In this document: positions 26,173-34,509 of the stretch, in pieces
Position numbering within the stretch: the stretch's first letter is position 1
How the letters are laid out: the number at the start of each line of letters is the position of its first letter
Source of the DNA: Solibacillus ferritrahens
Lineage (GTDB): Bacteria > Bacillota > Bacilli > Bacillales_A > Planococcaceae
Reading direction: 5' to 3'
NCBI RefSeq assembly: GCF_037027585.1
Contig: NZ_JAXCLE010000001.1
Location: 1-64,000 of the forward strand
Length of the DNA: 64,000 nucleotides
Made by a program: the position numbers and the translations under genes
Notes under the pieces: model-generated
The model's input: the letters and a program-made list of their open reading frames with translations, nothing else
What the model was told of the DNA's origin: nothing
Database searches by the model: none

Positions 26173-26439
26173 ATGGAACGATTTTTCTTATATGATGATG
26201 TAGAAGACACAAAAACGCGCTTTGTTAGTTTTGCCGGTAAATCGCAACGTTATGATTTAGCGATTTTACAAAGCAGTCGCTTTTTCGGGAAGGTTCTCGT
26301 GCTAGATATTCAGTTTGGAAGATTTGCTATTATCGGTGCTGATGATGTAGAAGAACCAGGTTATTTAGAGCATGTTTATAACCGTACCGAGGCTGATACA
26401 GAAGACCTGCGTGAATATTTACGTGAGCTATTAAGCTAA
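26173..26439 (+). CDS. DUF3055 family small protein
   Basis: An 88-residue acidic cytosolic protein, rich in beta strands, with the sequence FFLYDDVEDTKTRFVSF near the start and a C-terminal acidic helix. It matches the DUF3055 family as I recall it; function unknown. ATG at 26173 is preceded by GGAAGGGG about 11 bases upstream; the frame is open further upstream but antisense to yutE. It converges with yutD across a strong terminator. Confidence 0.75.
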   Translation: MERFFLYDDVEDTKTRFVSFAGKSQRYDLAILQSSRFFGKVLVLDIQFGRFAIIGADDVEEPGYLEHVYNRTEADTEDLREYLRELLS

Positions 26440-26478
26440 AAAAACGAGGAAACGTATTTTAACGTCTCCTCGTTTTTC
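26438..26478. terminator. Bidirectional terminator between DUF3055 gene and yutD
   Basis: AAAAACGAGGA...ACGT pairs with ACGT...CTCCTCGTTTTT around ATTTTA, with A and T runs on the outer sides. Confidence 0.88.
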
Positions 26479-26480
26479 AG

Positions 26481-26825
26481 TTATTCAGCTACTTCAGCAA
26501 CCTTTTCTTCACCAGTTTTCTCTATTTCTTGTTCTTTTTTCACTTCTACTGCACGACCGGTTTTTTGAACAACAAAATATGCACAGCCAAAATTACAATA
26601 CTCGTATAAATAATCCTGTATTGTGCTGATTTTTGTGTCAAATGTTGATTTTTGGTTTTTATCATCAAAAAAGCCTTTTAAACGCAACTGACCATAACCC
26701 CAGTCACCAACAATATAATCGTATTTTGTTAAAATATCTGAATAACGTGTCAGAAACGCTTCTTCTTGAAAGCCTTCCCGCACATTTTCAATCACTTCGT
26801 AAGTATAACCTTCCGCAATAATCAA
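26481..26825 (-). CDS. yutD: YutD family (DUF1027) protein
   Basis: A 114-residue protein with the family hallmark ILTKYDYIVGDWGYGQLRLKGF followed by FDTKISTIQDYLYEYCNFGCAYFVV. The C-terminal 25 residues are a charged, Glu/Lys-rich tail. Function is unknown; it neighbours lipA as in B. subtilis. The TTG at 26825 (GGTGG 7 bases upstream) gives the usual family N-terminus; two GTG codons just upstream are alternative starts. Confidence 0.8.
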   Translation of the reverse strand: MIIAEGYTYEVIENVREGFQEEAFLTRYSDILTKYDYIVGDWGYGQLRLKGFFDDKNQKSTFDTKISTIQDYLYEYCNFGCAYFVVQKTGRAVEVKKEQEIEKTGEEKVAEVAE

Positions 26826-26916
26826 ACTAGACACCACCTATCTTATTTCCATGTTAATGAATATTGAGCATGAAAGCAATATTCACTACAAAATTTCAAA
26901 AAGACGGCAAAATTCA

Positions 26917-27828
26917 TCAGATCTCAACTTTATGGTTTGCAGCAGCATTTACTTGCTCATCTGCATGGTAGCTACTGCGTACTAACGGACCAGCTTCACA
27001 ATGACTGAAGCCTTTTTCCATGGCAATTTTCCGTAGCTTTCCAAACTCGATTGGAGAGTAATATTTCTTTACAGGCAAATGTTTTTTCGTCGGCTGTAAA
27101 TATTGCCCTATCGTCATAATATCTACGTTGTTTGCACGCAGGTCATCCATTACTTCATAAATTTCTTCAATTGTTTCTCCTAAGCCGATCATTAATGATG
27201 ATTTTGTCGGTATATTTGGCTGCATCTCTTTTGCTTTACGCAAAAATTCTAATGACCGGTCATATGTTGCTTTCGCACGTACACGTGGTGTTAAGCTACG
27301 GACTGTTTCAATATTGTGATTTAAAATATCAGGTTTAGCATCCATAAGTAAGCGTAGACTTTCTTCTCGACCGCCTAAATCAGAAGGCAACACTTCCACT
27401 GAAGTTAATGGACTTTTACGACGGATGGCACGGACTGTTTCCGCCAAAACTTCAGCTCCGCCATCTTTTAAATCATCCCGGGCTACCATCGTAATTACTA
27501 CGTGTTTTAAATTCATTAATGCAACTGAATCTGCTACGCGCTCCGGTTCTGCTAAATCTAATTCGTTTGGTAATCCCGTTTTAACTGCACAGAAGCGACA
27601 GGCACGTGTACATACAGAGCCGAGAATCATCATTGTAGCTGTACGCCGCTCACCCCAGCACTCATGAATATTCGGACAACGTGCTTCTTCACATACAGTA
27701 TGCAAATTATTGTCCCGCATTAACTTTTTTAATGCCTTATATTCATCATTCGTATTCAGCTTAATTTTTAACCATTCCGGCTTACGTAAATGCTCTTCCT
27801 TCAGATTAGTTGGTTTACAAGATGTCAT
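26917..27828 (-). CDS. lipA: Lipoyl synthase
   Basis: A 303-residue radical-SAM enzyme that inserts two sulfurs into octanoyl groups to make lipoate on GcvH and 2-oxoacid dehydrogenase E2 subunits. The radical-SAM cluster ligands are C73, C77 and C80 (CTRACRFC), and the auxiliary cluster ligands are C46, C51 and C57 (CEEARCPNIHECW). The C-terminal RSSYHA serine that binds the auxiliary cluster is present. Start ATG with GGGGAG 8 bases upstream. It depends on the Fe-S machinery encoded elsewhere in this window, and gcvH at 50.9 kb is a substrate. Confidence 0.96.
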   Translation of the reverse strand: MTSCKPTNLKEEHLRKPEWLKIKLNTNDEYKALKKLMRDNNLHTVCEEARCPNIHECWGERRTATMMILGSVCTRACRFCAVKTGLPNELDLAEPERVADSVALMNLKHVVITMVARDDLKDGGAEVLAETVRAIRRKSPLTSVEVLPSDLGGREESLRLLMDAKPDILNHNIETVRSLTPRVRAKATYDRSLEFLRKAKEMQPNIPTKSSLMIGLGETIEEIYEVMDDLRANNVDIMTIGQYLQPTKKHLPVKKYYSPIEFGKLRKIAMEKGFSHCEAGPLVRSSYHADEQVNAAANHKVEI

Positions 27829-27941
27829 TCCACTTACTCCCCTTCACTCAACTACTAGTTGTTACTGATGTCAGAGTACCATATTAAATAATTTCCAACA
27901 ACACAGTATTCTTAATATTTAATTTTATCGCAATTGAGTTA

Positions 27942-28739
27942 TTATTCGTAAGGGATAGGTACTTCAATGGATGGTTGTGCCCCTTCACCGGCACTGTAAA
28001 TATGAGGAACAGTTCCTCGTACTAATCCAATGGCAACTGGAATTTTCTGCTCTACGGATGCAGATTTACTCGCAAACGGGACGATAATTTGAACATTTAC
28101 TTCAATGAATAAATTCACTTCTACAATGGCATTATTTATGCCGAATTCACTAACAGTGTTTTCAACATTGCTATGTACATTCCCGATAATATGAAAACGA
28201 ATAGGTATTTTCGGTCCCAGATTCCCGATTATTGGAATATTCAGGGCCTGCCCTAAAGGCACAAAAAATACAATTCCGTCTCCAGCTTCCATCTTTCCAA
28301 CATCATATTCGACATTTTCCAAATTCGGCAAATGCGATAAATCCCCATTTTCTGCTTGCTCTAAATATTCTTTTACTAATGCCGTTGTTTCTGCACGCAC
28401 TTGGTTAATGATTTCCGTATTAAATTTTGTCGTTATCATATCAGTTGATTGTGTCGGTAAATCTACAATAATATCATTCACATCGAGAACACTTGAGGTT
28501 CTTGAATTAATGGCTTTACTTACGACATACGAGGCAACTTTATATGTTTGTATTTCGGCATAATCCAAATATATTGGCATTAACCTTGCATTTAATACAT
28601 ATATACTAATACAAACCATTGCGATAATACTTACGACAACAACCGTAACAACATTATGCATTTTGCCTTTTTTTCTGCCATAGGGTTTTGCCTTTGACTT
28701 CTTTGACTTTGAATTCCACTTTCTTTTACCAAAACGCAA
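27942..28739 (-). CDS. yunB: Sporulation protein YunB
   Basis: A 265-residue protein with a basic N-terminus (KRKWNSKSKKSKAKPYGRKK), one membrane anchor (about residues 28-48) and an extracytoplasmic domain of about 210 residues. It matches YunB, a sporulation protein; the role in spore formation is not defined. I prefer the TTG at 28739, because GGAGG lies 6 bases upstream and the longer frame overlaps the HD-GYP gene. The ribosome-binding site is part of a 14-bp hairpin, which may regulate translation. Confidence 0.85.
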   Translation of the reverse strand: MRFGKRKWNSKSKKSKAKPYGRKKGKMHNVVTVVVVSIIAMVCISIYVLNARLMPIYLDYAEIQTYKVASYVVSKAINSRTSSVLDVNDIIVDLPTQSTDMITTKFNTEIINQVRAETTALVKEYLEQAENGDLSHLPNLENVEYDVGKMEAGDGIVFFVPLGQALNIPIIGNLGPKIPIRFHIIGNVHSNVENTVSEFGINNAIVEVNLFIEVNVQIIVPFASKSASVEQKIPVAIGLVRGTVPHIYSAGEGAQPSIEVPIPYE

Positions 28740-28742
28740 ATA

Positions 28743-28776
28743 AATCCTCCTTCTCTTAAAATATGAGAAGGAGGAT
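28743..28776 (-). promoter_or_regulatory. Hairpin sequestering the yunB ribosome-binding site
   Basis: AAATCCTCCTTCTC pairs with GAGAAGGAGGATTT (minus strand) around a short loop. The right arm contains the yunB Shine-Dalgarno sequence. The T run expected of a terminator is on the plus-strand side only. It follows the HD-GYP stop by a few bases. Confidence 0.7.
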
Positions 28777-28779
28777 TTT

Positions 28780-29883
28780 TTATTCAACATATACAGCAAA
28801 TTCTGTTTCAATTTTTTTTATGTAGATTCCAGGGTAGTCACTCAAACATATTTCATATGTAGCACCCAATCGGTTATCATCTTCTTCAAAAATCCTAATC
28901 CAGGGACGGGTTACATCGATTAAGTTTTGTTTTGATACAATTCCACGTCGTCCATCTGTCAGCAATACAATGGTTCCGTTTGTATAGTGGACTATACTTC
29001 TTTTGAAAGCCTCCACAACTTTTGTATCAAATTTCGTTCCATCATCTTTAGCAATGATAGCTATTGCTTCAGTCGGCAACATTTTTTCTCGATATACTCG
29101 ATTTGATGTCAATGCGTCGAATACGTCTGCAACCGCAATTATCTTTGCAAATGGATGAATTTCATGGTCCACAATTCCTCGTGGATATCCACTCCCATCA
29201 ATTCGTTCATGATGTTGAAATGCACAATGCGCTATAAGTAAAGATAGGCTATGCAAGTTGCGCAATAAGTCAAAACCGTATTGTGCATGACGTTTTATCT
29301 CTTCATACTCATCTTCTGTTAATTGTCCTGGCTTCAATAGAATCTCAATAGGTATAAGCAGTTTTCCTATATCATGTAAAAGTGCTCCGATCCCAATTAA
29401 TCGAATATCTTCATACGAGTATCCCATTTCTTTTGCTATCGCAATCGAATACATTGAAACTTGAAATGAGTGCTGATAAATGTATTCATCATATAAATAG
29501 GCATCTGTCAGCACCATTAATACATCGTCGCTATTAATAATAGAATTCATAATATCATCTACTATTAAGCAGATTATTTTAGACTGTTGATCAAGTACAA
29601 AAGAGGACTGGTTTGGTATAGCCTGTTTGATATTTGTAAATGCTTGGGTCATATTTTTTACTGCTTCAATTCGTTTCTTCAGTTCAATGGTTTCTTCTAT
29701 TTCTATTCCTGTAGAAAGGCTGTCATCAATGTATAAATATTGAATATTAAGTTGTCGTAGCCTTTCAATAATTCGATTCGTTACAATTACATCTTTATGG
29801 AGGAGTGGATGTCCGGCTTCATTCCATATAGTCCTCCCAACTACCATACCTTCTTTCAAAACATTAATCGATATTAATCGCAT
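28780..29883 (-). CDS. HD-GYP domain protein, probable cyclic di-GMP phosphodiesterase
   Basis: A 367-residue protein with an N-terminal regulatory region (residues 1-120), an HD-GYP domain (about 125-290) and a small C-terminal beta domain (about 300-367). The metal ligands and signature are intact: H138, H170-D171 with K174, H199, H224-H225 and R227-x-DGSGYP. HD-GYP enzymes hydrolyse cyclic di-GMP in two steps. No membrane segment or receiver domain is seen. It is inserted between yunB and yunD, where the B. subtilis order has yunC. Confidence 0.9.
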   Translation of the reverse strand: MRLISINVLKEGMVVGRTIWNEAGHPLLHKDVIVTNRIIERLRQLNIQYLYIDDSLSTGIEIEETIELKKRIEAVKNMTQAFTNIKQAIPNQSSFVLDQQSKIICLIVDDIMNSIINSDDVLMVLTDAYLYDEYIYQHSFQVSMYSIAIAKEMGYSYEDIRLIGIGALLHDIGKLLIPIEILLKPGQLTEDEYEEIKRHAQYGFDLLRNLHSLSLLIAHCAFQHHERIDGSGYPRGIVDHEIHPFAKIIAVADVFDALTSNRVYREKMLPTEAIAIIAKDDGTKFDTKVVEAFKRSIVHYTNGTIVLLTDGRRGIVSKQNLIDVTRPWIRIFEEDDNRLGATYEICLSDYPGIYIKKIETEFAVYVE

Positions 29884-29946
29884 TTGTTTATTTCTCCATT
29901 CTAATATTACGTATTCACGTTTAATGGGTTAGAAATATATAAATTA

Positions 29947-31311
29947 TCATTGAAATTTCTTCATACAGTAACTTTTAAATACATCTCTTATAAAATCCGG
30001 TAAGTAATATTCCTTCTTTGCATATTTAAAACTAGGGAAGAAATAGCCAAACGTAAATAAATCCAACGTAGCTAAACGATATACCTTATCTGATTCCATG
30101 AGATGACCGTTAATGAACAATTCACGTTGCTTCGTAATTTCAATACCATAATTCAATATTTTCCCGAAAATATTTCCTCTAAAGCCTAGCCCTTTTAATT
30201 CAAGCCTTGACCATTCTTCATTTTCAGATTGGAGGAATATTTCTTTTAGTTCACTACCAGTTATTTGAACGACACATATATTTATCGGATGAGGTAGAAT
30301 TTTATGAATATCATATGTAGAAATTTGCCCTTTTGGTAATTTATCCACGAAAATGCCCGCATTAAACATGAGACAATCCGCTTTCGTATAGTCATACATA
30401 CATTCTGCAAATAAATTGGATAATTGGGAGCGGTGAAACCATTCTTTATTATATGATTTTGTTAAAGTAAAAACAGGTTCATCCAGTATAAGCTTAGCTT
30501 CCTTTTGTAATTGGATTAACCATTCCCCTTCATCTTCAACTTCAGGTAAAAGAGCATTTTCATACAGGCGATCTTTTTTGGCAGTTAATGACTGTGTTGA
30601 ATGATCATACTCCATCTCCAACTGACCAATATATTGGCCGAATTTACCGCCCCCTGTTAAAAGGACATTATTTTCTAGACGTCCCTGTTCAAACACGTGA
30701 TGTGTATGCGAGCCAAAGATTACATCAATAATCGGACATTCCTGTGCTAACAACTCATCTTCTGTAATTCCTAAGTGAGACATGCAAATTATAATATTGG
30801 CATGTTTTTTTAATTCAAACGCCAATTTTATTAAATCTGCACGAGGTGTTGTTACTTCCCAACCAAGTTCTTTATAAAAAAGGTCAAATTGCGCTGTCGC
30901 TGCAATTACTGCAATTTTCGTCCCATACCTTGTTGTTAAAATTGTATATGGTTTCATCCACCTTGGATTCTCTTCAAATTGCGAGTAAAGATTACCGACT
31001 ACCACTTCAAATTCAGCATCATCGTATAAATGAAAAAGGACATCGTAAGGAAGTGTGATTCCTTCATTATTTCCTATTGTTACAACATCGTATTGCGCCT
31101 CATTCAGCATTTTTATATTGCCTTTGCCTAATGTTGCTTCTGTATACAAATTAGAACGGTCTATATGATCCCCTAAGTCCACTAAAAAGCTTGTTTCTCC
31201 TCGATCGGACAGCATTTTGCGTTGCATTTGTATAAACGATTGACTGCGCTTCCAATACGTAAAATGACTATGCAAATCATTCGTATGAAAAAAATGAATT
31301 ATTTCTCGCAT
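29947..31311 (-). CDS. yunD: 5'-nucleotidase / UDP-sugar hydrolase family metallophosphoesterase, YunD
   Basis: A 454-residue protein with an N-terminal metallophosphoesterase domain (residues 1-215) and a C-terminal 5'-nucleotidase domain (about 260-450). Metal motifs are TNDLHSH (10-16), GDHID, GNNEG (where many relatives have GNHE), SHLG and GSHTHH. There is no signal peptide, so it acts in the cytoplasm, unlike secreted UshA. It likely hydrolyses a nucleotide or related phosphate ester. ATG with GGGGGAGC upstream; 20 bases separate it from yunF. Confidence 0.88.
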   Translation of the reverse strand: MREIIHFFHTNDLHSHFTYWKRSQSFIQMQRKMLSDRGETSFLVDLGDHIDRSNLYTEATLGKGNIKMLNEAQYDVVTIGNNEGITLPYDVLFHLYDDAEFEVVVGNLYSQFEENPRWMKPYTILTTRYGTKIAVIAATAQFDLFYKELGWEVTTPRADLIKLAFELKKHANIIICMSHLGITEDELLAQECPIIDVIFGSHTHHVFEQGRLENNVLLTGGGKFGQYIGQLEMEYDHSTQSLTAKKDRLYENALLPEVEDEGEWLIQLQKEAKLILDEPVFTLTKSYNKEWFHRSQLSNLFAECMYDYTKADCLMFNAGIFVDKLPKGQISTYDIHKILPHPINICVVQITGSELKEIFLQSENEEWSRLELKGLGFRGNIFGKILNYGIEITKQRELFINGHLMESDKVYRLATLDLFTFGYFFPSFKYAKKEYYLPDFIRDVFKSYCMKKFQ

Positions 31312-31331
31312 TTTTGCTCCCCCACTCTCAT

Positions 31332-32183
31332 TTACTCTTCAAAAAATCCTAGCTGCTTTGGTGCAAGTCCACCAAATTCAATACGTAAGATTTGCTGCAA
31401 CCGTTTTGCATTTTTAGCTGCATGTCCACCAGAATTATTATTAAATAAAACATAAATATGCTCTACCTGTGTCTCTAAAAGTTGGATGTCTTCTGCAAGT
31501 TTCTGCAGTTCTTCCTCATTGTAATCATATAAAAATCGAACTTTTCTCCAATTCTCCCCGTGCCCAATATTGCGCCAGCCATGTACATTTCGACCATGTA
31601 TTCTGAGAAGTACTTCATTATTTGTAGCAACAGGTACGAATGGAACTGAACCGCTTCCCGCTTGCGGTTCATCACAAACAGTATGGATAAATTGGTGTTC
31701 TTTTAAAAATTGTAGTGTCTTTTCTTTCGTTTGGGGACTATACCAAGTTTGATTGCGAAACTCAATCGCAATTGGATAATCTGTCAGTTGTTGTTTTATA
31801 TAGCGAATATACTGTACATTTTTTCTTTGACAGTCAAACCATGGAGGAAACTGTACAAGCACCATCGCCAGCTTTCCATGCTTTTTGAATGTATCGGCAC
31901 ATGATCTAAATGCATTGAACATATCATTTTTCGTTTCGAACGGCAATTCATCCCGAAGATGACCTGTCATCCCTTGATATGCCTTTATAACGAATTGAAA
32001 ATTATCAGGCGTATCTTTACACCATTTTTTTACATTTTCAATAGACGGTATAGCATAAAACGAGGTATCCAACTCTACAACAGGAAAGTGCCCACTATAA
32101 TCAAATAATTTATCTTTTGCTGCCGTCACTTTACTATAAACATCTGGGTGATCGCCCCAACCAGTTAAGCCGATTGAAATCAT
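31332..32183 (-). CDS. yunF: DUF72 family protein, YunF
   Basis: A 283-residue TIM-barrel-like protein of the DUF72 family, with the characteristic GLTGWGDHPDVY start, ELDTSFYAIPS and QFPPWF segments, and the C-terminal YVLFNNNSGGHAAKNA. The function is unestablished. It is transcribed with yunD, 20 bases apart. ATG with AAAGAGGTGA upstream. Length is typical. Confidence 0.88.
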   Translation of the reverse strand: MISIGLTGWGDHPDVYSKVTAAKDKLFDYSGHFPVVELDTSFYAIPSIENVKKWCKDTPDNFQFVIKAYQGMTGHLRDELPFETKNDMFNAFRSCADTFKKHGKLAMVLVQFPPWFDCQRKNVQYIRYIKQQLTDYPIAIEFRNQTWYSPQTKEKTLQFLKEHQFIHTVCDEPQAGSGSVPFVPVATNNEVLLRIHGRNVHGWRNIGHGENWRKVRFLYDYNEEELQKLAEDIQLLETQVEHIYVLFNNNSGGHAAKNAKRLQQILRIEFGGLAPKQLGFFEE

Positions 32184-32297
32184 TTCAACTCACCTCTTTA
32201 ATTAATTGTATTGTACAACAACCTGAACATATGTAAGTCGATACATTGCAAAATGAAATAATTCCTACCATAATAGTAGAAAAGGGAGGTTCAGTTT

Positions 32298-32612
32298 ATG
32301 CATATTTTACAATCAATCGAGGAATTTGAGCAATTTAAAAGTAGCTCGGCAGTGATTTTTGAATTTACAGCAGATTGGTGTGGCGATTGTCGTTTTATCG
32401 ATCCGTTCATGCCGGAAGTAGTTGAAAAGTTTTCAAATTACAAATTCGTTAAAGTTGACCGTGATAAGTTTTTAGACCTTTGTATCGATTTAGGAATTAT
32501 CGGTATTCCTAGCTTTTTAGCTTATGAAAACGGAATTGAGCTTGGTCGCTTTGTCAGCAAAGACCGTAAAACGCAGGAAGAAATTGAAAACTTTATTTCC
32601 AACCTCAAATAG
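32298..32612 (+). CDS. Thioredoxin-family protein (CGDC active site)
   Basis: A 104-residue single-domain thioredoxin fold. The active site is C28-G-D-C31 (WCGDC) and the cis-proline is in GIPSFL. The GD pair between the cysteines differs from the CGPC of thioredoxin A, so redox potential and partners may differ. Most like YtpP-type proteins. AGGGAGG lies just before ATG. It stands alone, with its own terminator. One of three thioredoxin-like proteins in the window. Confidence 0.88.
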   Translation: MHILQSIEEFEQFKSSSAVIFEFTADWCGDCRFIDPFMPEVVEKFSNYKFVKVDRDKFLDLCIDLGIIGIPSFLAYENGIELGRFVSKDRKTQEEIENFISNLK

Positions 32613-32658
32613 AAAAATGCTTCAAACGAAAAGAAATATCCGTTTGAAGCATTTTTTA
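32613..32658. terminator. Bidirectional terminator after the thioredoxin-like gene
   Basis: AAAATGCTTCAAACG with its complement CGTTTGAAGCATTTT forms a 15-bp stem, followed by T residues. It also faces the small minus-strand membrane-protein gene ending at 32660. Confidence 0.9.
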
Positions 32659-32659
32659 A

Positions 32660-32803
32660 TTATTTGATTATACCTTCGTGCTCTTCGTTTTTCCAAAGTT
32701 TGTTGTTCTTCTTTTGTCCTAATGCCCAAAAAATAACGACTACTGCCACTACTAATACTACAGCAGGTACCCCTAAAGTAATTGGCCAGAATAAGTTTTC
32801 CAT
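32660..32803 (-). CDS. Small (47-residue) single-pass membrane protein
   Basis: An ORF too short for usual gene calling but well supported: AAAGGAGCGAGCTATA precedes the ATG at 32803. The 47-residue product starts MENLFWPITLGVPAVVLVVA, has one membrane helix (about residues 5-29), then a basic/polar tail KKNNKLWKNEEHEG. The stop lies at the foot of a terminator shared with the opposite thioredoxin-like gene. I recognise no family; such micro-proteins often bind larger membrane complexes. Confidence 0.75.
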   Translation of the reverse strand: MENLFWPITLGVPAVVLVVAVVVIFWALGQKKNNKLWKNEEHEGIIK

Positions 32804-33333
32804 TATAGCTCGCTCCTTTATATACACATAATCTATAATCCCATTATTCCATCTAATACAATTATTGTAAACGGCAGCTAAGTATTTAATTAAAATAATC
32901 TCGCAAAAATACTGTTTTCTTCACGAATTCAACACAATTCCTCTTAGGCAAAATTCCTAGTGGAAGAATTTATTTTTATTTATGTCTGTATATGATAATC
33001 ATTAAGTGAACCAAATTTATGAAACTTTCTTCTTTATACCATCTTCCGCAAATTCTTTAACAACATAACTCCTCATTAATCGTAAATTACAAATTAGAAA
33101 ATATAAATTTCAAACGTGTCTCACATTATATCAAATTATTTTGGTATTAAGAAAAAGTTAGAGTATCTTATATAAAGAAAAAAATAAAATTAATTTTATG
33201 TATTTAGAATTAATAATTCAACAGATTTTATGTTACCTTTGTCTGATTCAAAAAATTAATAATGACATAATTTAGGTAATTTGGTATAATTGATTAGCGT
33301 AAGCAAATAGTAACACAAAAGGAGATTTTCAAC
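32804..33333. other. AT-rich gap of about 530 bases with no recognisable gene
   Basis: Stop codons are frequent in all frames. The base composition is clearly more AT-rich than flanking genes. The only signals are the ribosome-binding site of the next gene and scattered T/A runs; one 15-base stretch near 32991 loosely resembles a Fur box but has no gene in position. Confidence 0.6.
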
Positions 33334-33804
33334 ATGAAGAGAATTAGTTTTTCGACAAGTCTGTTATTTTTTTGGGTAAAAGGTGCAGTCGAAGTTGATA
33401 ACAGATTTGTAAAAACAAATTTATCAAATACAATCCTAGGATTTATCCCTGCAGGAAAAGATGAACAAAGTATTCCTTTAAAAAATATTTCTGGATCTAT
33501 GTTATCTTCAAAATACAATATTAAGGCAATAATTATTGGCTTAATTTTGATTTTTATCGGCATCGGTTCTTTAGGAGAAAGTTTTTTCGGGGCTTTATTT
33601 TGGTTAATTATTGGTATAGGTGTTGCGGGTAGTGGAATCCAAACAATATTAAATATCGAAAAATCAGGATCACCACACTACATAAGTGTACCATTTTTTG
33701 AAAAAGCGAAAATCTCAGAATTAAACCAATATATTAATATAGCTTTAGCTGAGGATACTGATAAAACAGATTTAAATTTATTCTTTGATAAAAAAACTAA
33801 TTAA
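33334..33804 (+). CDS. Hypothetical membrane protein with two adjacent helices
   Basis: A 156-residue protein with a soluble N-terminal part (residues 1-62, mostly beta), two back-to-back membrane helices (about 63-80 and 84-106) and an acidic C-terminal tail. The soluble part, with GFIPAGKDEQSIPLKNIS, resembles bacterial PH-like domains in membrane proteins, but I cannot assign a family firmly. AAAGGAG lies upstream of ATG. It is isolated in an AT-rich island with decayed coding sequence beside it, so recent acquisition is possible. Confidence 0.7.
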   Translation: MKRISFSTSLLFFWVKGAVEVDNRFVKTNLSNTILGFIPAGKDEQSIPLKNISGSMLSSKYNIKAIIIGLILIFIGIGSLGESFFGALFWLIIGIGVAGSGIQTILNIEKSGSPHYISVPFFEKAKISELNQYINIALAEDTDKTDLNLFFDKKTN

Positions 33805-33881
33805 TATATAGGAACAGACTTAAAGCCTATATTGTAGACATTTGAATATAAAAAGCTGTAGTAGTTTTACGCTGTGATGAG

Positions 33882-33914
33882 ATGACTTCGGTATATTGCC
33901 GGAGTCATTTTTTT
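33882..33914 (+). terminator. Terminator downstream of the orphan membrane protein gene
   Basis: ATGACTTCGG (33882-33891) pairs with CCGGAGTCAT (33899-33908), followed by six T residues. Confidence 0.75.
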
Positions 33915-33957
33915 AATGACCATTGCTTTCTTGCGGACCTATTTCAAGCCTACTTCT

Positions 33958-34187
33958 TTAACAAGCCTTTGATATTCCAAGTATGTATAAAAAAAGCTTT
34001 ATGGATTGAATCATAGCTTCCGGATGAAGGTTGCCATCTAAATTGTCTTTTAACTTTTCGAGTGTCCCGTATAAGAGCCAGGATAACCAATATTCCCTTT
34101 CGCCTGATCATAAATGATTTTTAAGAATAGATAATATTGATCTTCTATTACTATTCGTATCGCACTTTTCGTTTCTCCACGTTTCAT
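33958..34187 (-). pseudogene. Decayed coding sequence with a probable frameshift
   Basis: From ATG at 34187 (minus strand) one frame reads MKRGETKSAIRIVIED and stays open for 44 codons. A shift of frame near 34100 continues as REYWLSWLLYGTLEKLKDN, then HPEAMIQSIKLFLYILGIS, to a TAA at 33958. The joined 70-odd residues look like the helical end of a protein, which a random sequence would rarely give. Parent family not recognised. A further 48-codon ORF (34206-34352) just upstream may be part of the same relic. Confidence 0.35.
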
Positions 34188-34205
34188 TTATAATATCCGC
34201 TTAGG

Positions 34206-34352
34206 CTAACATTCACTATCATCAAATTTTTCAGTAGACAAACGAATCGTTCCATTGATGACCTGATATTTCTCTTTTGATGTTAGGAGCGCTTCTTCTT
34301 CACCCGCCTTTCCATTTTGTCTAGCTAAACGACTGCCGATACTTATTTGCAT
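34206..34352 (-). pseudogene. Short orphan ORF, probable gene relic
   Basis: A 48-codon minus-strand frame starting MQISIGSRLARQ and ending TEKFDDSEC. No clear ribosome-binding site, and a terminator hairpin lies immediately upstream. It has protein-like composition but no family I know. It probably belongs with the frameshifted remnant at 33958-34187. Confidence 0.25.
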
Positions 34353-34356
34353 ATAA

Positions 34357-34388
34357 CAAAAAAGATCGAGCAAGATGCGCTCGACCTT
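34357..34388 (-). terminator. Terminator downstream of the suf operon
   Basis: Minus strand: GGTCGAGC pairs with GCTCGATC around a seven-base loop, followed by six T residues. It lies about 120 bases past the sufB stop. Confidence 0.75.
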
Positions 34389-34509
34389 TACAAAAATAAT
34401 CTTAAATATACAAATTAAAATCTTTTGTGGGCAATTTTTGGGCAAATAGGCTTTTCGGCGATTTTTCAAGCCATGTAAAGCCTTTCACCTCAAAGTTTTA
34501 TCCCCTAAA

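Noticed and set aside
32985..33010. Fur box near TGATAATCATTAAG
   Set aside because: About 12 of 15 positions agree with TGATAATnATTATCA, which is common in AT-rich DNA, and no gene starts at a suitable distance.
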